Positions 1 through 5,016 of a stretch of DNA of 5,157 bases are shown piece by piece. The stretch covers positions 1 through 5,157 of the forward strand of contig CABSRC010000104.1 of the NCBI GenBank assembly GCA_902480035.1. The letters are read 5' to 3'. The position numbers and the translations under genes were made by a program. Origin of the DNA: an uncultured Streptococcus sp. GTDB lineage: Bacteria; Bacillota; Bacilli; Lactobacillales; Streptococcaceae. The notes below the pieces were generated by a model. It was not told the DNA's origin. It did no database searches and was given only the letters and a program-made list of their open reading frames with translations. How positions within the stretch are numbered: position 1 is the stretch's first letter; each line of letters begins with the position of its first letter.

Positions 1-72
1 AAATATAGGCTGGTCTTCCCAGGCCTTTCATTTCCATAGCTCCTTGCCTGCCTCTCTGGACAGTATTAAAGG
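1..72 (-). promoter_or_regulatory. PyrR-binding leader (pyrimidine-responsive attenuator), 3' part cut by window edge
   Basis: Read leftward, the RNA contains TTTAATACTGTCCAGAGAGGCAGGCAAGGA (split here as TTTAATACTGTCC, AGAGAGGCAGG, CAAGGA; plus positions 41-70). This matches the known PyrR-binding hairpin of Firmicutes pyr leaders: a CTGTC/GGCAG stem closing a CAGAGA loop, followed by a GCAAGGA-type purine stretch. The usual AGUC/GGCU stem pairs appear here as UGUC/GGCA, a compensatory change that keeps the stem. A second hairpin lies at 7-26 (CCAGGCCT/AGGCTGG with one bulge) and runs into ATATTT at the edge, so it could be the terminator. CAGGC at 46-50 can pair with GCCTG at 20-24, a plausible antiterminator. 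In known systems PyrR with UMP stabilises the first hairpin and lowers expression of pyrimidine genes. An alternative is translational control: AAGGAG stands 8 nt before an ATG at 29-31 opening a frame that runs off the window (MKGLGRPAYI). Confidence 0.75.
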
Positions 73-91
73 ATTGATTCGATTAGTCACA

Positions 92-120
92 ATTATAGCA
101 AATTATAGACGGATTTACAA
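92..120 (-). promoter_or_regulatory. Sigma-A type promoter for the PyrR leader transcript
   Basis: On the minus strand there is a -35 TTGTAA (115-120), a 17-bp spacer and a perfect -10 TATAAT (92-97) preceded by TGC, giving an extended -10 element. Transcription should start near 84-86 and run left into the PyrR hairpin, so only about a dozen leader bases precede that structure. The adjoining stretch 121-207 contains no gene, RNA or repeat that I can identify. Confidence 0.75.
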
Positions 121-207
121 GAAAAATGACAGATGATACACCCAAATCCCCCAAAAAGTAATATTCATACGATTCAGCGATAGGGTTGAAAATAGCCACT
201 TTGAGCC

Positions 208-240
208 AAAAAAAGAGGCTGGGACAAAAGTCCTAGCCTC
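208..240 (-). terminator. Rho-independent terminator downstream of ilvD (inside the repeat)
   Basis: An 11-bp stem (GAGGCTGGGAC at 215-225 with GTCCTAGCCTC at 230-240, one G-T wobble) closes a 4-nt loop. On the minus strand it is followed by seven T's (A-run 208-214). It lies about 175 bases past the ilvD stop and is the first canonical terminator there, so it separates ilvD transcription from the PyrR leader unit. On the plus strand the following T-run (TCAATTGTTTTT) is interrupted, so termination in that direction would be weaker. Confidence 0.8.
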
Positions 241-390
241 TCAATTGTTTTTGGATTGTCGAGCAAGATGCAGTGGTTGAGTGGGCTCTACTACGCTGAT
301 TTCATCAGCTTTTACAGCCCTACTCAACTGTGCGGAGGTGGGACGACGAAATCGAATTCTAACGAATGACCGATTTTCTGTCCCACTCTC
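208..390. repeat. MITE-like streptococcal intergenic repeat with terminal inverted repeats
   Basis: The element is bounded by GAGGCTGGGACA (215-226) and TGTCCCACTCTC (379-390), whose reverse complement GAGAGTGGGACA matches 10 of 12 bases. It is full of nested hairpins: 215-240; TTGAGTGGGCT (277-287) against AGCCCTACTCAA (316-327) with one bulge, enclosing GCTGAT/ATCAGC (295-309); and GTGGGAC (338-344) against GTCCCAC (380-386), enclosing AAATCG/CGATTT (349-354, 371-376). From memory, closely similar sequence recurs between genes in viridans streptococci, and the reading frame starting at 281 (MGSTTLISSAFTALL...) is a repeat-derived frame often annotated as a hypothetical protein; I do not regard it as a gene. 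No transposase is present, so mobility, if any, would be in trans. Exact borders and target duplication are unclear. Confidence 0.65.
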
Positions 391-415
391 TCTATGGACA
401 AAGTTGTCCTTGCAA

Positions 416-2119
416 TTATTGTTTACCAGACTGTTCCATATTCCAGAAGTCGGTCACTGCACCACGTGATGCTGAAGACACGATATGAGCGTATTTACCC
501 AGAACCCCACGGCTATAAAGTGGTGGCAAGGTTGTTTCAGCCTTGCGTTTTGCTAACTCTTCGTCTGAAACGTGCATGGTGATTTCTTTGGTATCTTGGT
601 CAACTGTCACCATGTCCCCTGTGTGGAGGTAAGCGATTGGGCCACCGACCTGAGCTTCAGGTGCGATGTGTCCGACAACGAGACCGTAAGTACCACCAGA
701 GAAGCGTCCGTCTGTCAAGAGGGCCACCTTATCTCCTTGGCCTTTCCCAACGATCATGGATGACAAGGACAGCATTTCTGGCATACCAGGACCACCCTTA
801 GGACCTACGAAGCGGACAACAACAACGTCGCCATCCACGATTTCATCCGAAAGAACCGCTTCAATGGCAGCTTCTTCCGAGTCAAAGACCTTAGCAGGAC
901 CCGTGATGTTACGAACTTTCACACCTGATACTTTAGCAACCGCCCCTTCTGGAGCCAAGTTCCCTTTCAAGATGATCAATGGACCATCCGCACGTTTCGG
1001 ATTTTCAAGTGGCATGATGACTTTTTGACCTGGTGTCAAATCAGCGAAGGCTTCCAAGTTCTCAGCTACTGTTTTACCAGTACATGTGATGCGATCCCCG
1101 TGAAGGAAACCATTCTTCAGAAGGTATTTCATGACAGCTGGCACGCCACCGACATTGTAAAGGTCTTGGAAAACGTATTTCCCTGAAGGTTTCAAGTCTG
1201 CCAAGTGAGGTACGCGCTCTTGGAAATCATTGAAGTCTTCAAGCGTCAAGTCCACATTAGCCGCGTGAGCGATCGCGAGCAAGTGAAGGGTGGCATTGGT
1301 GGAACCACCGAGCGCCATGGTTACTGTAATGGCATCTTCAAAGGCTTCACGGGTCAAGATGTCAGATGGTTTGAGTCCCATCTCCAGCATCTTCACAACT
1401 GCACGACCTGCTTCTTCGATATCCGCCTTTTTATCAGCTGATTCAGCAGGGTGAGAAGAGGAACCGGGCAAGCTCAGCCCAAGGACCTCAATCGCTGTCG
1501 CCATGGTGTTAGCCGTATACATCCCACCACAGCCACCAGGGCCAGGGCAGGCATTACATTCAAGATCTTTCACTTCTTCAGCGGTCATATCACCATGGTT
1601 CCATTTCCCGATCCCTTCGAAAACAGAAACCAAGTCGATATCCTTGCCGTTCAGATTACCCGGTGCAATGGTACCACCATAGGCAAAGATCGCCGGGATA
1701 TCCATATTGGCAATGGCGATCATCGAGCCAGGCATGTTCTTATCACAGCCCCCGATGGCTACAAAGGCATCCACGTTGTGACCCCCCATAGCCGCTTCGA
1801 TAGAGTCAGCGATGATATCACGTGACGTTAGGGAGAAGCGCATCCCTGGTGTCCCCATAGCGATCCCGTCCGCAACCGTAATGGTGCCAAATTGGACCGG
1901 CCAAGCACCTGCATCTTTCACACCTTCTTTGGCCAATTTTCCAAAATCATGAAGGTGGATGTTACAAGGGGTATTTTCCGCCCATGTCGAAATCACTCCG
2001 ACAATCGGTTTTTCAAAGCTTTCATCGGTCATTCCCGTCGCGCGAAGCATGGCACGGTTGGGAGATTTTACCATGCTATCGTAGACACTACTACGATGGC
2101 GTTTGTCTAATTCTGTCAT
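416..2119 (-). CDS. ilvD: Dihydroxy-acid dehydratase IlvD
   Basis: The 567-residue cytoplasmic enzyme dehydrates 2,3-dihydroxy-isovalerate and 2,3-dihydroxy-3-methylvalerate to the 2-keto acids that give valine, leucine and isoleucine. The full length and the family's landmark residues are visible: Cys52 (TPCN), Cys125 (GGCDKN) and Cys197 (GGCGGMYTANTM) as iron-sulfur ligands; Asp84, Asp126 and Glu448 as magnesium ligands; Lys127 as the lysine that becomes carboxylated; and Ser474 in DGRFSGG as the catalytic base. The start at 2119 (MTELDKRHRS) is chosen because it has a ribosome site and matches the family N-terminus. A longer in-frame start at 2182 would add 21 unlike residues and would begin upstream of the -10 box at 2147-2152. 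The gene appears monocistronic, ending at the terminator at 208-240. Family assignment is essentially certain. Confidence 0.98.
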   Translation of the reverse strand: MTELDKRHRSSVYDSMVKSPNRAMLRATGMTDESFEKPIVGVISTWAENTPCNIHLHDFGKLAKEGVKDAGAWPVQFGTITVADGIAMGTPGMRFSLTSRDIIADSIEAAMGGHNVDAFVAIGGCDKNMPGSMIAIANMDIPAIFAYGGTIAPGNLNGKDIDLVSVFEGIGKWNHGDMTAEEVKDLECNACPGPGGCGGMYTANTMATAIEVLGLSLPGSSSHPAESADKKADIEEAGRAVVKMLEMGLKPSDILTREAFEDAITVTMALGGSTNATLHLLAIAHAANVDLTLEDFNDFQERVPHLADLKPSGKYVFQDLYNVGGVPAVMKYLLKNGFLHGDRITCTGKTVAENLEAFADLTPGQKVIMPLENPKRADGPLIILKGNLAPEGAVAKVSGVKVRNITGPAKVFDSEEAAIEAVLSDEIVDGDVVVVRFVGPKGGPGMPEMLSLSSMIVGKGQGDKVALLTDGRFSGGTYGLVVGHIAPEAQVGGPIAYLHTGDMVTVDQDTKEITMHVSDEELAKRKAETTLPPLYSRGVLGKYAHIVSSASRGAVTDFWNMEQSGKQ

Positions 2120-2124
2120 GTCAT

Positions 2125-2131
2125 TCCTCTC
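2125..2131 (-). promoter_or_regulatory. Ribosome binding site fixing the ilvD start
   Basis: GAGAGGA on the minus strand lies 5 nt before ATG at 2117-2119. It supports the 567-residue form over the longer frame starting at 2182. Confidence 0.8.
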
Positions 2132-2146
2132 GTTCCATTTTTTACC

Positions 2147-2175
2147 ATTATAGCATAAAAGAAGGCCCAAAGACA
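2147..2175 (-). promoter_or_regulatory. ilvD promoter with extended -10
   Basis: The minus strand shows TGC directly followed by TATAAT (-10 at 2147-2152). The hexamer 17 bp upstream (TGTCTT, 2170-2175) is a poor -35, so the extended -10 probably carries the promoter. The start point near 2140 gives a leader of only about 20 bases, too short for a T-box or a leader-peptide attenuator; control is more likely by a DNA-binding regulator, but no clear operator is seen. A perfect TTGACA at 2235-2240 has no -10 at the right distance. Confidence 0.6.
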
Positions 2176-2245
2176 GATCCAAACTTTGAGATCAACTAGG
2201 GAGAAGAAACTTTTCCCAAAAATTTCAATTTTTTTGTCAAGTAAC

Positions 2246-2274
2246 TTTACTTTACAAAAAAGTTTTGTTATACT
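2246..2274 (+). promoter_or_regulatory. rpmF-rpmG promoter
   Basis: -35 TTTACT (2246-2251), a 17-bp spacer and -10 TATACT (2269-2274), with TG one base upstream of the -10 forming an extended element. Transcription should begin near 2281, giving a leader of about 50 bases before rpmF. The promoter is divergent from that of ilvD, with roughly 70 bases between the two core elements. Confidence 0.75.
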
Positions 2275-2333
2275 GTTACAGTTGATGAAAATCAAACCTA
2301 ATTGAATTTATATCTTAAAAGGAGAAAAACGAA

Positions 2334-2516
2334 ATGGCAGTACCTGCACGTCGCACATCAAAAGCGAAGAAAAACAAACGTCGTACGCACTACAAAGTAA
2401 CAGCTCCATCTGTAAACTTTGACGAAGCAACTGGAGATTACTCACGTTCTCACCGTGTATCACTTAAAGGATACTACAAAGGACGTAAGATCGCTAAAGC
2501 TGCATCAGCTGAATAA
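2334..2516 (+). CDS. rpmF: 50S ribosomal protein L32 (zinc-independent form)
   Basis: This 60-residue basic protein of the large ribosomal subunit begins MAVPARRTSKAKKNKRRTH, the standard L32 N-terminus, and ends with the GYYKGRKI segment typical of the family. In zinc-binding L32 the C-terminal half carries two CxxC pairs; here the corresponding stretch (residues 28-48, VNFDEATGDYSRSHRVSLKG) has no cysteine, so this is the C-minus form that folds without zinc. AAGGAG (2319-2324) lies 9 nt before the ATG. It is followed after 15 bases by rpmG, and the two surely form one operon. I recall this form as the usual one in streptococci. Confidence 0.98.
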   Translation: MAVPARRTSKAKKNKRRTHYKVTAPSVNFDEATGDYSRSHRVSLKGYYKGRKIAKAASAE

Positions 2517-2531
2517 TAGAAGGGAGATACC

Positions 2532-2681
2532 ATGCGCGTAAATATTACACTTGAACACAAAGAATCTGGTGAACGCTTGTACCTTACTTCTAAAAACAAA
2601 CGTAACACTCCAGACCGTCTTCAATTGAAGAAATACTCACCAAAACTTCGCAAACACGTTGTGTTTACAGAGGTTAAATAG
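2532..2681 (+). CDS. rpmG: 50S ribosomal protein L33 (zinc-independent form)
   Basis: ATG at 2532 opens a 49-residue frame beginning [20 protein letters not shown] and ending [12 protein letters not shown], with stop TAG at 2679-2681. This is the full usual length of L33, a small basic protein of the large ribosomal subunit near the E site. No cysteines are present, so it is the zinc-free type, matching the zinc-free L32 before it. The ribosome site AAGGGAG (2520-2526) lies 5 nt upstream. No intrinsic terminator follows directly; the first good one in this direction is at 2833-2866. The 3' end of rpmG is, as I recall, among the integration sites reported for streptococcal mobile elements, which makes the repeats just downstream of interest. 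Confidence 0.97.
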
Positions 2682-2707
2682 TGGGTCATTACGTTTCAGT
2701 AGAGGCG

Positions 2708-2771
2708 AAAAAACCTTGATTTAATGCAATTCTTGAATTTTCGAATTTCAATGTATTGCAATAAAAATCAA
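2708..2771 (-). terminator. Long imperfect hairpin with TTCG loop, terminator-like on the minus strand
   Basis: Three stem blocks pair in register: TTGATTT (2716-2722) with AAATCAA (2765-2771), TGCAAT (2725-2730) with ATTGCA (2755-2760), and TTGAATT (2733-2739) with AATTTCAA (2744-2751, one bulge). The loop is TTCG, a stable tetraloop sequence. On the minus strand the hairpin is followed by GG and six T's (A-run 2708-2713), the form of an intrinsic terminator. On the plus strand no T-run follows. No gene present here needs a minus-strand terminator at this spot, so it may be left over from a lost gene. Confidence 0.5.
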
Positions 2772-2777
2772 CCGAAT

Positions 2778-2801
2778 GACTACATTTTTGACTACATTTT
2801 T
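2778..2801. repeat. Tandem direct repeat of GACTACATTTTT (2 copies)
   Basis: Two exact 12-bp copies abut at 2778-2789 and 2790-2801, about 100 bases past the rpmG stop. Read on the minus strand they encode KNVVKNVV within a 30-codon open stretch (2748-2840). That pattern resembles C-termini of some phage or ICE tyrosine integrases as I remember them. Alternatively the repeats may be arm-type binding sites of a recombinase. Neither reading is proven by the sequence. Confidence 0.6.
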
Positions 2802-2832
2802 TGTGAAATAAATTAGATGTTCGGATATATAG

Positions 2833-2866
2833 AAAACGCTCTAGTCATATTGTCTAGAGCGTTTTT
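2833..2866 (+). terminator. Strong intrinsic terminator, probably bidirectional
   Basis: A perfect 12-bp inverted repeat, AAAACGCTCTAG (2833-2844) and CTAGAGCGTTTT (2854-2865), encloses a 9-nt loop and has a T-run after the plus-strand arm (TTTTT, 2862-2866). It would end rpmF-rpmG transcription. Four T's also follow on the minus strand, so it can also stop transcripts coming from the operon at 3097-5157. Confidence 0.85.
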
Positions 2867-2922
2867 GTGTTGTTTAAGAAATTGGCTCTATAATTTCTGT
2901 AGCGGGTAAAACTACCATAGGA

Positions 2923-2939
2923 ATTATGGAATCCATAAT
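2923..2939. repeat. Perfect 17-bp palindrome
   Basis: ATTATGGA and TCCATAAT are perfect inverted copies around a single A. The spacing is too tight for a good RNA hairpin but suits a dimeric protein-binding site. It lies one base from the inverted repeat at 2941-2990. Function unknown. Confidence 0.5.
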
Positions 2940-2940
2940 A

Positions 2941-2990
2941 AGACCTCTTAAGTAGATTTTAGGTATTTACCATGTCTACTTAAGAGGTCT
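2941..2990. repeat. Perfect 16-bp inverted repeat with 18-nt loop
   Basis: AGACCTCTTAAGTAGA (2941-2956) and TCTACTTAAGAGGTCT (2975-2990) match perfectly, and the loop holds a minor GGTA/TACC pairing. Read on the minus strand it lies about 106 bases past the hydrolase stop and is followed by TTATTAT rather than a clean T-run, so it could be a weak terminator or a 3'-end stabiliser for the operon. It might instead be a relic of a mobile element. Between it and the hydrolase stop (2991-3096) I see only AT-rich sequence with a weak hairpin at 3029-3045 (AGTAAT/ATTACT). Confidence 0.65.
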
Positions 2991-3096
2991 CATATCAGAA
3001 TGTGAATTAGAGTGTTTCTTTTGCTGTAAGTAATGGAAAATTACTCTCAATAGTATTTTAAAATAATCTTTTTATTCTTGAGGGTAACTAAACAAA

Positions 3097-3876
3097 TTAG
3101 AAACGCAAAGATAAACAGGTTAAACTACCATCGATTTTCTTAAATTCGTCTGTATTAACGACTTTTACAGGGTAACCTAGATTTTTTATATGTTCTAATG
3201 TTTTTGGGTATCCATCAGGAACTAACACTGTGCCATTTATATACAAACTATTAATTGCATATAATTCCTCTTTAGGAACTACAAATCTATTAAATTCTCT
3301 GAACTCGGGAACTTCATTCATTCTTGCACTAACCAACATATTGTTATTTTCTAGATAAATCACAAAATCTTTCAAATGCAAACCTTCTGTCACTGGTATT
3401 GTGGAAGAAGTGTAACCGAATTGAGAAACTATTTCACCAAATTGTTTAGCACCTTCTTTATTGGTACGATCAGATAAACCTACATAGAAATGTTTTCCTA
3501 CAAGCATTACATCTCCACCTTCCATCGTTCCTGGGGATTCAATGTGAAAGATTTGTTCGTCAGCGTAGAATTTCTTTATAGCAGGTTCAATTTCAAATTT
3601 TTCACCGTTCCTCGATTCTCTTGGGGAATTAGTAATAATTGCACATTCTTTCATTACTACTGCTGGATCTTCAACAAAACATGAATCTGGGTATTCCTCT
3701 AAAGCTTCAAGAACCAGTGCTTTTACTCCTAAACTTTCAATTGCATCAACATATTCTTGGTGCTGACTAATTGCTTTTTCATATATAGGCTTATCGTCAC
3801 TGAACATTCCTGTACTAATTCCTTCAAGCATCGCTTTACATGGTTTTCTAACAATAATATTCTCATATTTTATCAT
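3097..3876 (-). CDS. Dimethylarginine dimethylaminohydrolase (DDAH)-like amidinohydrolase
   Basis: This 259-residue soluble protein belongs to the guanidino-group-modifying (pentein) superfamily. DDAH hydrolyses mono- or dimethylarginine to citrulline plus a methylamine. The active-site set is complete in the expected order: PDS and VEDPAVV (Asp64, Glu69, Asp70), SR (Arg89), EGGD (119-122), SDR (Arg137), LHLKD (His167) and the nucleophile Cys254 in DGSLTC near the C-terminus. Spacing follows Pseudomonas DDAH (about 254 residues; Glu65, Asp66, Arg85, Arg132, His162, Cys249 from memory) with a shift of 4-5. The short length argues against arginine deiminase (about 410 residues). The start at 3876 is chosen over 3897 because GGAGGAA lies just before it. 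It is the last gene of a three-gene operon, 27 bases after the racemase. Family is clear; exact substrate (methylarginine or another guanidino or ureido compound) is inferred. Confidence 0.88.
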   Translation of the reverse strand: MIKYENIIVRKPCKAMLEGISTGMFSDDKPIYEKAISQHQEYVDAIESLGVKALVLEALEEYPDSCFVEDPAVVMKECAIITNSPRESRNGEKFEIEPAIKKFYADEQIFHIESPGTMEGGDVMLVGKHFYVGLSDRTNKEGAKQFGEIVSQFGYTSSTIPVTEGLHLKDFVIYLENNNMLVSARMNEVPEFREFNRFVVPKEELYAINSLYINGTVLVPDGYPKTLEHIKNLGYPVKVVNTDEFKKIDGSLTCLSLRF

Positions 3877-3881
3877 ATTAC

Positions 3882-3888
3882 TTCCTCC
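3882..3888 (-). promoter_or_regulatory. Ribosome binding site fixing the DDAH-like start
   Basis: GGAGGAA on the minus strand lies 5 nt before ATG at 3874-3876. A longer frame starting at 3897 would place this site inside the coding region and has no comparable site of its own. Confidence 0.85.
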
Positions 3889-3903
3889 AGCAATCATATT
3901 CTT

Positions 3904-4983
3904 CTAAATATATTCTTTTTCAACATACTCAGATTGGCTTAACATCAATAGATTTTCATACATTACATGGAAACTAACAATATCTCCTAATTCGTAACAA
4001 TGTTCGCTTTCAGTAATATCTAATATCGTATGGTCGCTACTACCACCAATTACTTCAATGTTTGAGTCTAATGGCCGAAGATGTAAACAATCTCCTAAAT
4101 CTTGCCTTCCAACCGCTATCAGAGCTCTGCGACGAATACCTTTGTCTTCATATTCCTTCTTGTTTCCAAATGCATCAACTGCAATTGTACCAATTGGATG
4201 ACTTGGTTTGTTTTTCAATTCAACAATTTCCGCCTGTAGCGTAAACGCTTCATCTTCATCAGGAAATACCTTATAATCAAAGCAATCATCCAAATCACTA
4301 ATATACAACGCATCCCCAACTCTTAGCTGCGTGATACCCTCTGGCATAGATCCCTTTGCAACTAAAGGTAAACTAGTTGAAGCACCCCCAGAAACAACCT
4401 CAATCCTACGTCCAATTGCTTTACTAACTTTTTCAGCCTTTGAAATCAGTTCCATCATTTTTTCTGGGGTAGGCATAATTGAGCCATAACACCCTAGATT
4501 TGTTCCAACGCCTAATAAATGTAAGTTTTTTAATTCTTGTTCAACAGTACGTGTTGTATTCAGCAATTCCTCTTCGTCAAAAATTCCCTCACGCAAATCA
4601 CCACATTCAGTCATAATAATCACATTATGAATTTTATTTTGCTCTGAAGCAGCCCGGTTTAATTCTTTTAAAATCTCTAACGAAGAATTCAAGCTAATAT
4701 CTGCACAAGAAACTAATTCATCAACTTCACTAAGCATTGGTATACGTAAGTCGTAAGTAAGAATATTTGGATTAATCTCTTTTACTCTTTTCAATTGAGA
4801 TAGTCGCGAAGAAGCCAACGTTTTAAAACCTGCATCTATTAATGTCTTAATAATTTCTTCAAGTCCGTTAATTCCTTTTATTACACCAACAACCTCAATT
4901 CCAATATCATTACACATGTCTAATACATTTTTGGCATTATGTTTTAACTTTTTCTTATCAATAACAAACTTTGGATAACCCAC
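3904..4983 (-). CDS. Alanine/ornithine racemase family PLP-dependent enzyme
   Basis: The 359-residue protein is a fold-type III PLP enzyme of the alanine/ornithine racemase family, which includes clostridial ornithine racemase and YhfX-like proteins. It begins MGYPKFVIDKKKLKHNA, the usual N-terminus. Lys36 in VVGVIKGING is the expected PLP lysine on the first barrel strand. Other landmarks are LREGI (130-134), VSGGASTSLP (197-206; phosphate-binding type), QLRVGDALY (219-227) and GGSSDHTILD (313-322) in the C-terminal part. It likely interconverts L and D forms of ornithine or a related basic amino acid in the cytoplasm; alanine cannot be excluded. Start is GTG at 4983, set by GAGGTG six bases upstream; the in-frame GTG at 4992 overlaps that site. 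It lies 33 bases after the transporter and 27 before the hydrolase, so it is co-transcribed. Base composition is more AT-rich than ilvD. Confidence 0.85.
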   Translation of the reverse strand: MGYPKFVIDKKKLKHNAKNVLDMCNDIGIEVVGVIKGINGLEEIIKTLIDAGFKTLASSRLSQLKRVKEINPNILTYDLRIPMLSEVDELVSCADISLNSSLEILKELNRAASEQNKIHNVIIMTECGDLREGIFDEEELLNTTRTVEQELKNLHLLGVGTNLGCYGSIMPTPEKMMELISKAEKVSKAIGRRIEVVSGGASTSLPLVAKGSMPEGITQLRVGDALYISDLDDCFDYKVFPDEDEAFTLQAEIVELKNKPSHPIGTIAVDAFGNKKEYEDKGIRRRALIAVGRQDLGDCLHLRPLDSNIEVIGGSSDHTILDITESEHCYELGDIVSFHVMYENLLMLSQSEYVEKEYI

Positions 4984-4989
4984 GTTGTT

Positions 4990-4995
4990 CACCTC
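4990..4995 (-). promoter_or_regulatory. Ribosome binding site fixing the racemase GTG start
   Basis: GAGGTG on the minus strand is 6 nt before GTG at 4981-4983. The alternative GTG at 4990-4992 is part of this site and has only AT-rich sequence before it. Confidence 0.7.
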
Positions 4996-5016
4996 AAATC
5001 TATTATTATTTATTTT

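Noticed and set aside
281..469. Open frame of 62 codons starting MGSTTLISSAFTALL
   Set aside because: It lies mostly in the intergenic repeat and runs over its border into the end of ilvD on the other strand, with no ribosome site; such frames recur as repeat-derived hypothetical proteins.
756..1028. Plus-strand frames within ilvD, of 90 and 124 codons among others (756-1028, 1451-1825)
   Set aside because: They are antisense shadows of a fully conserved coding region and have no ribosome sites or recognisable features.
2120..2182. N-terminal extension of ilvD by 21 codons
   Set aside because: The added residues do not fit the family, and the -10 box and the ribosome site used for the start at 2119 lie inside it.
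2210..2224. Possible CodY box upstream of ilvD (CTTTTCCCAAAAATT)
   Set aside because: It has five mismatches to the AATTTTCWGAAAATT consensus in a region already rich in A and T, too weak to report as an operator.
2235..2240. Perfect minus-strand TTGACA as a second ilvD promoter
   Set aside because: No -10-like hexamer lies 15-19 bp downstream of it.
2884..2912. GGCTCTATAATTTCTGTAGCGG as a possible end of an ISL3-type insertion sequence
   Set aside because: Only the first few bases resemble ends of that family from memory; no transposase fragment, matching opposite end or target duplication is visible.
3001..3096. CRISPR array or tRNA/rRNA in the gap regions
   Set aside because: There are no spaced direct repeats and no cloverleaf or rRNA-like sequence in any of the gaps.
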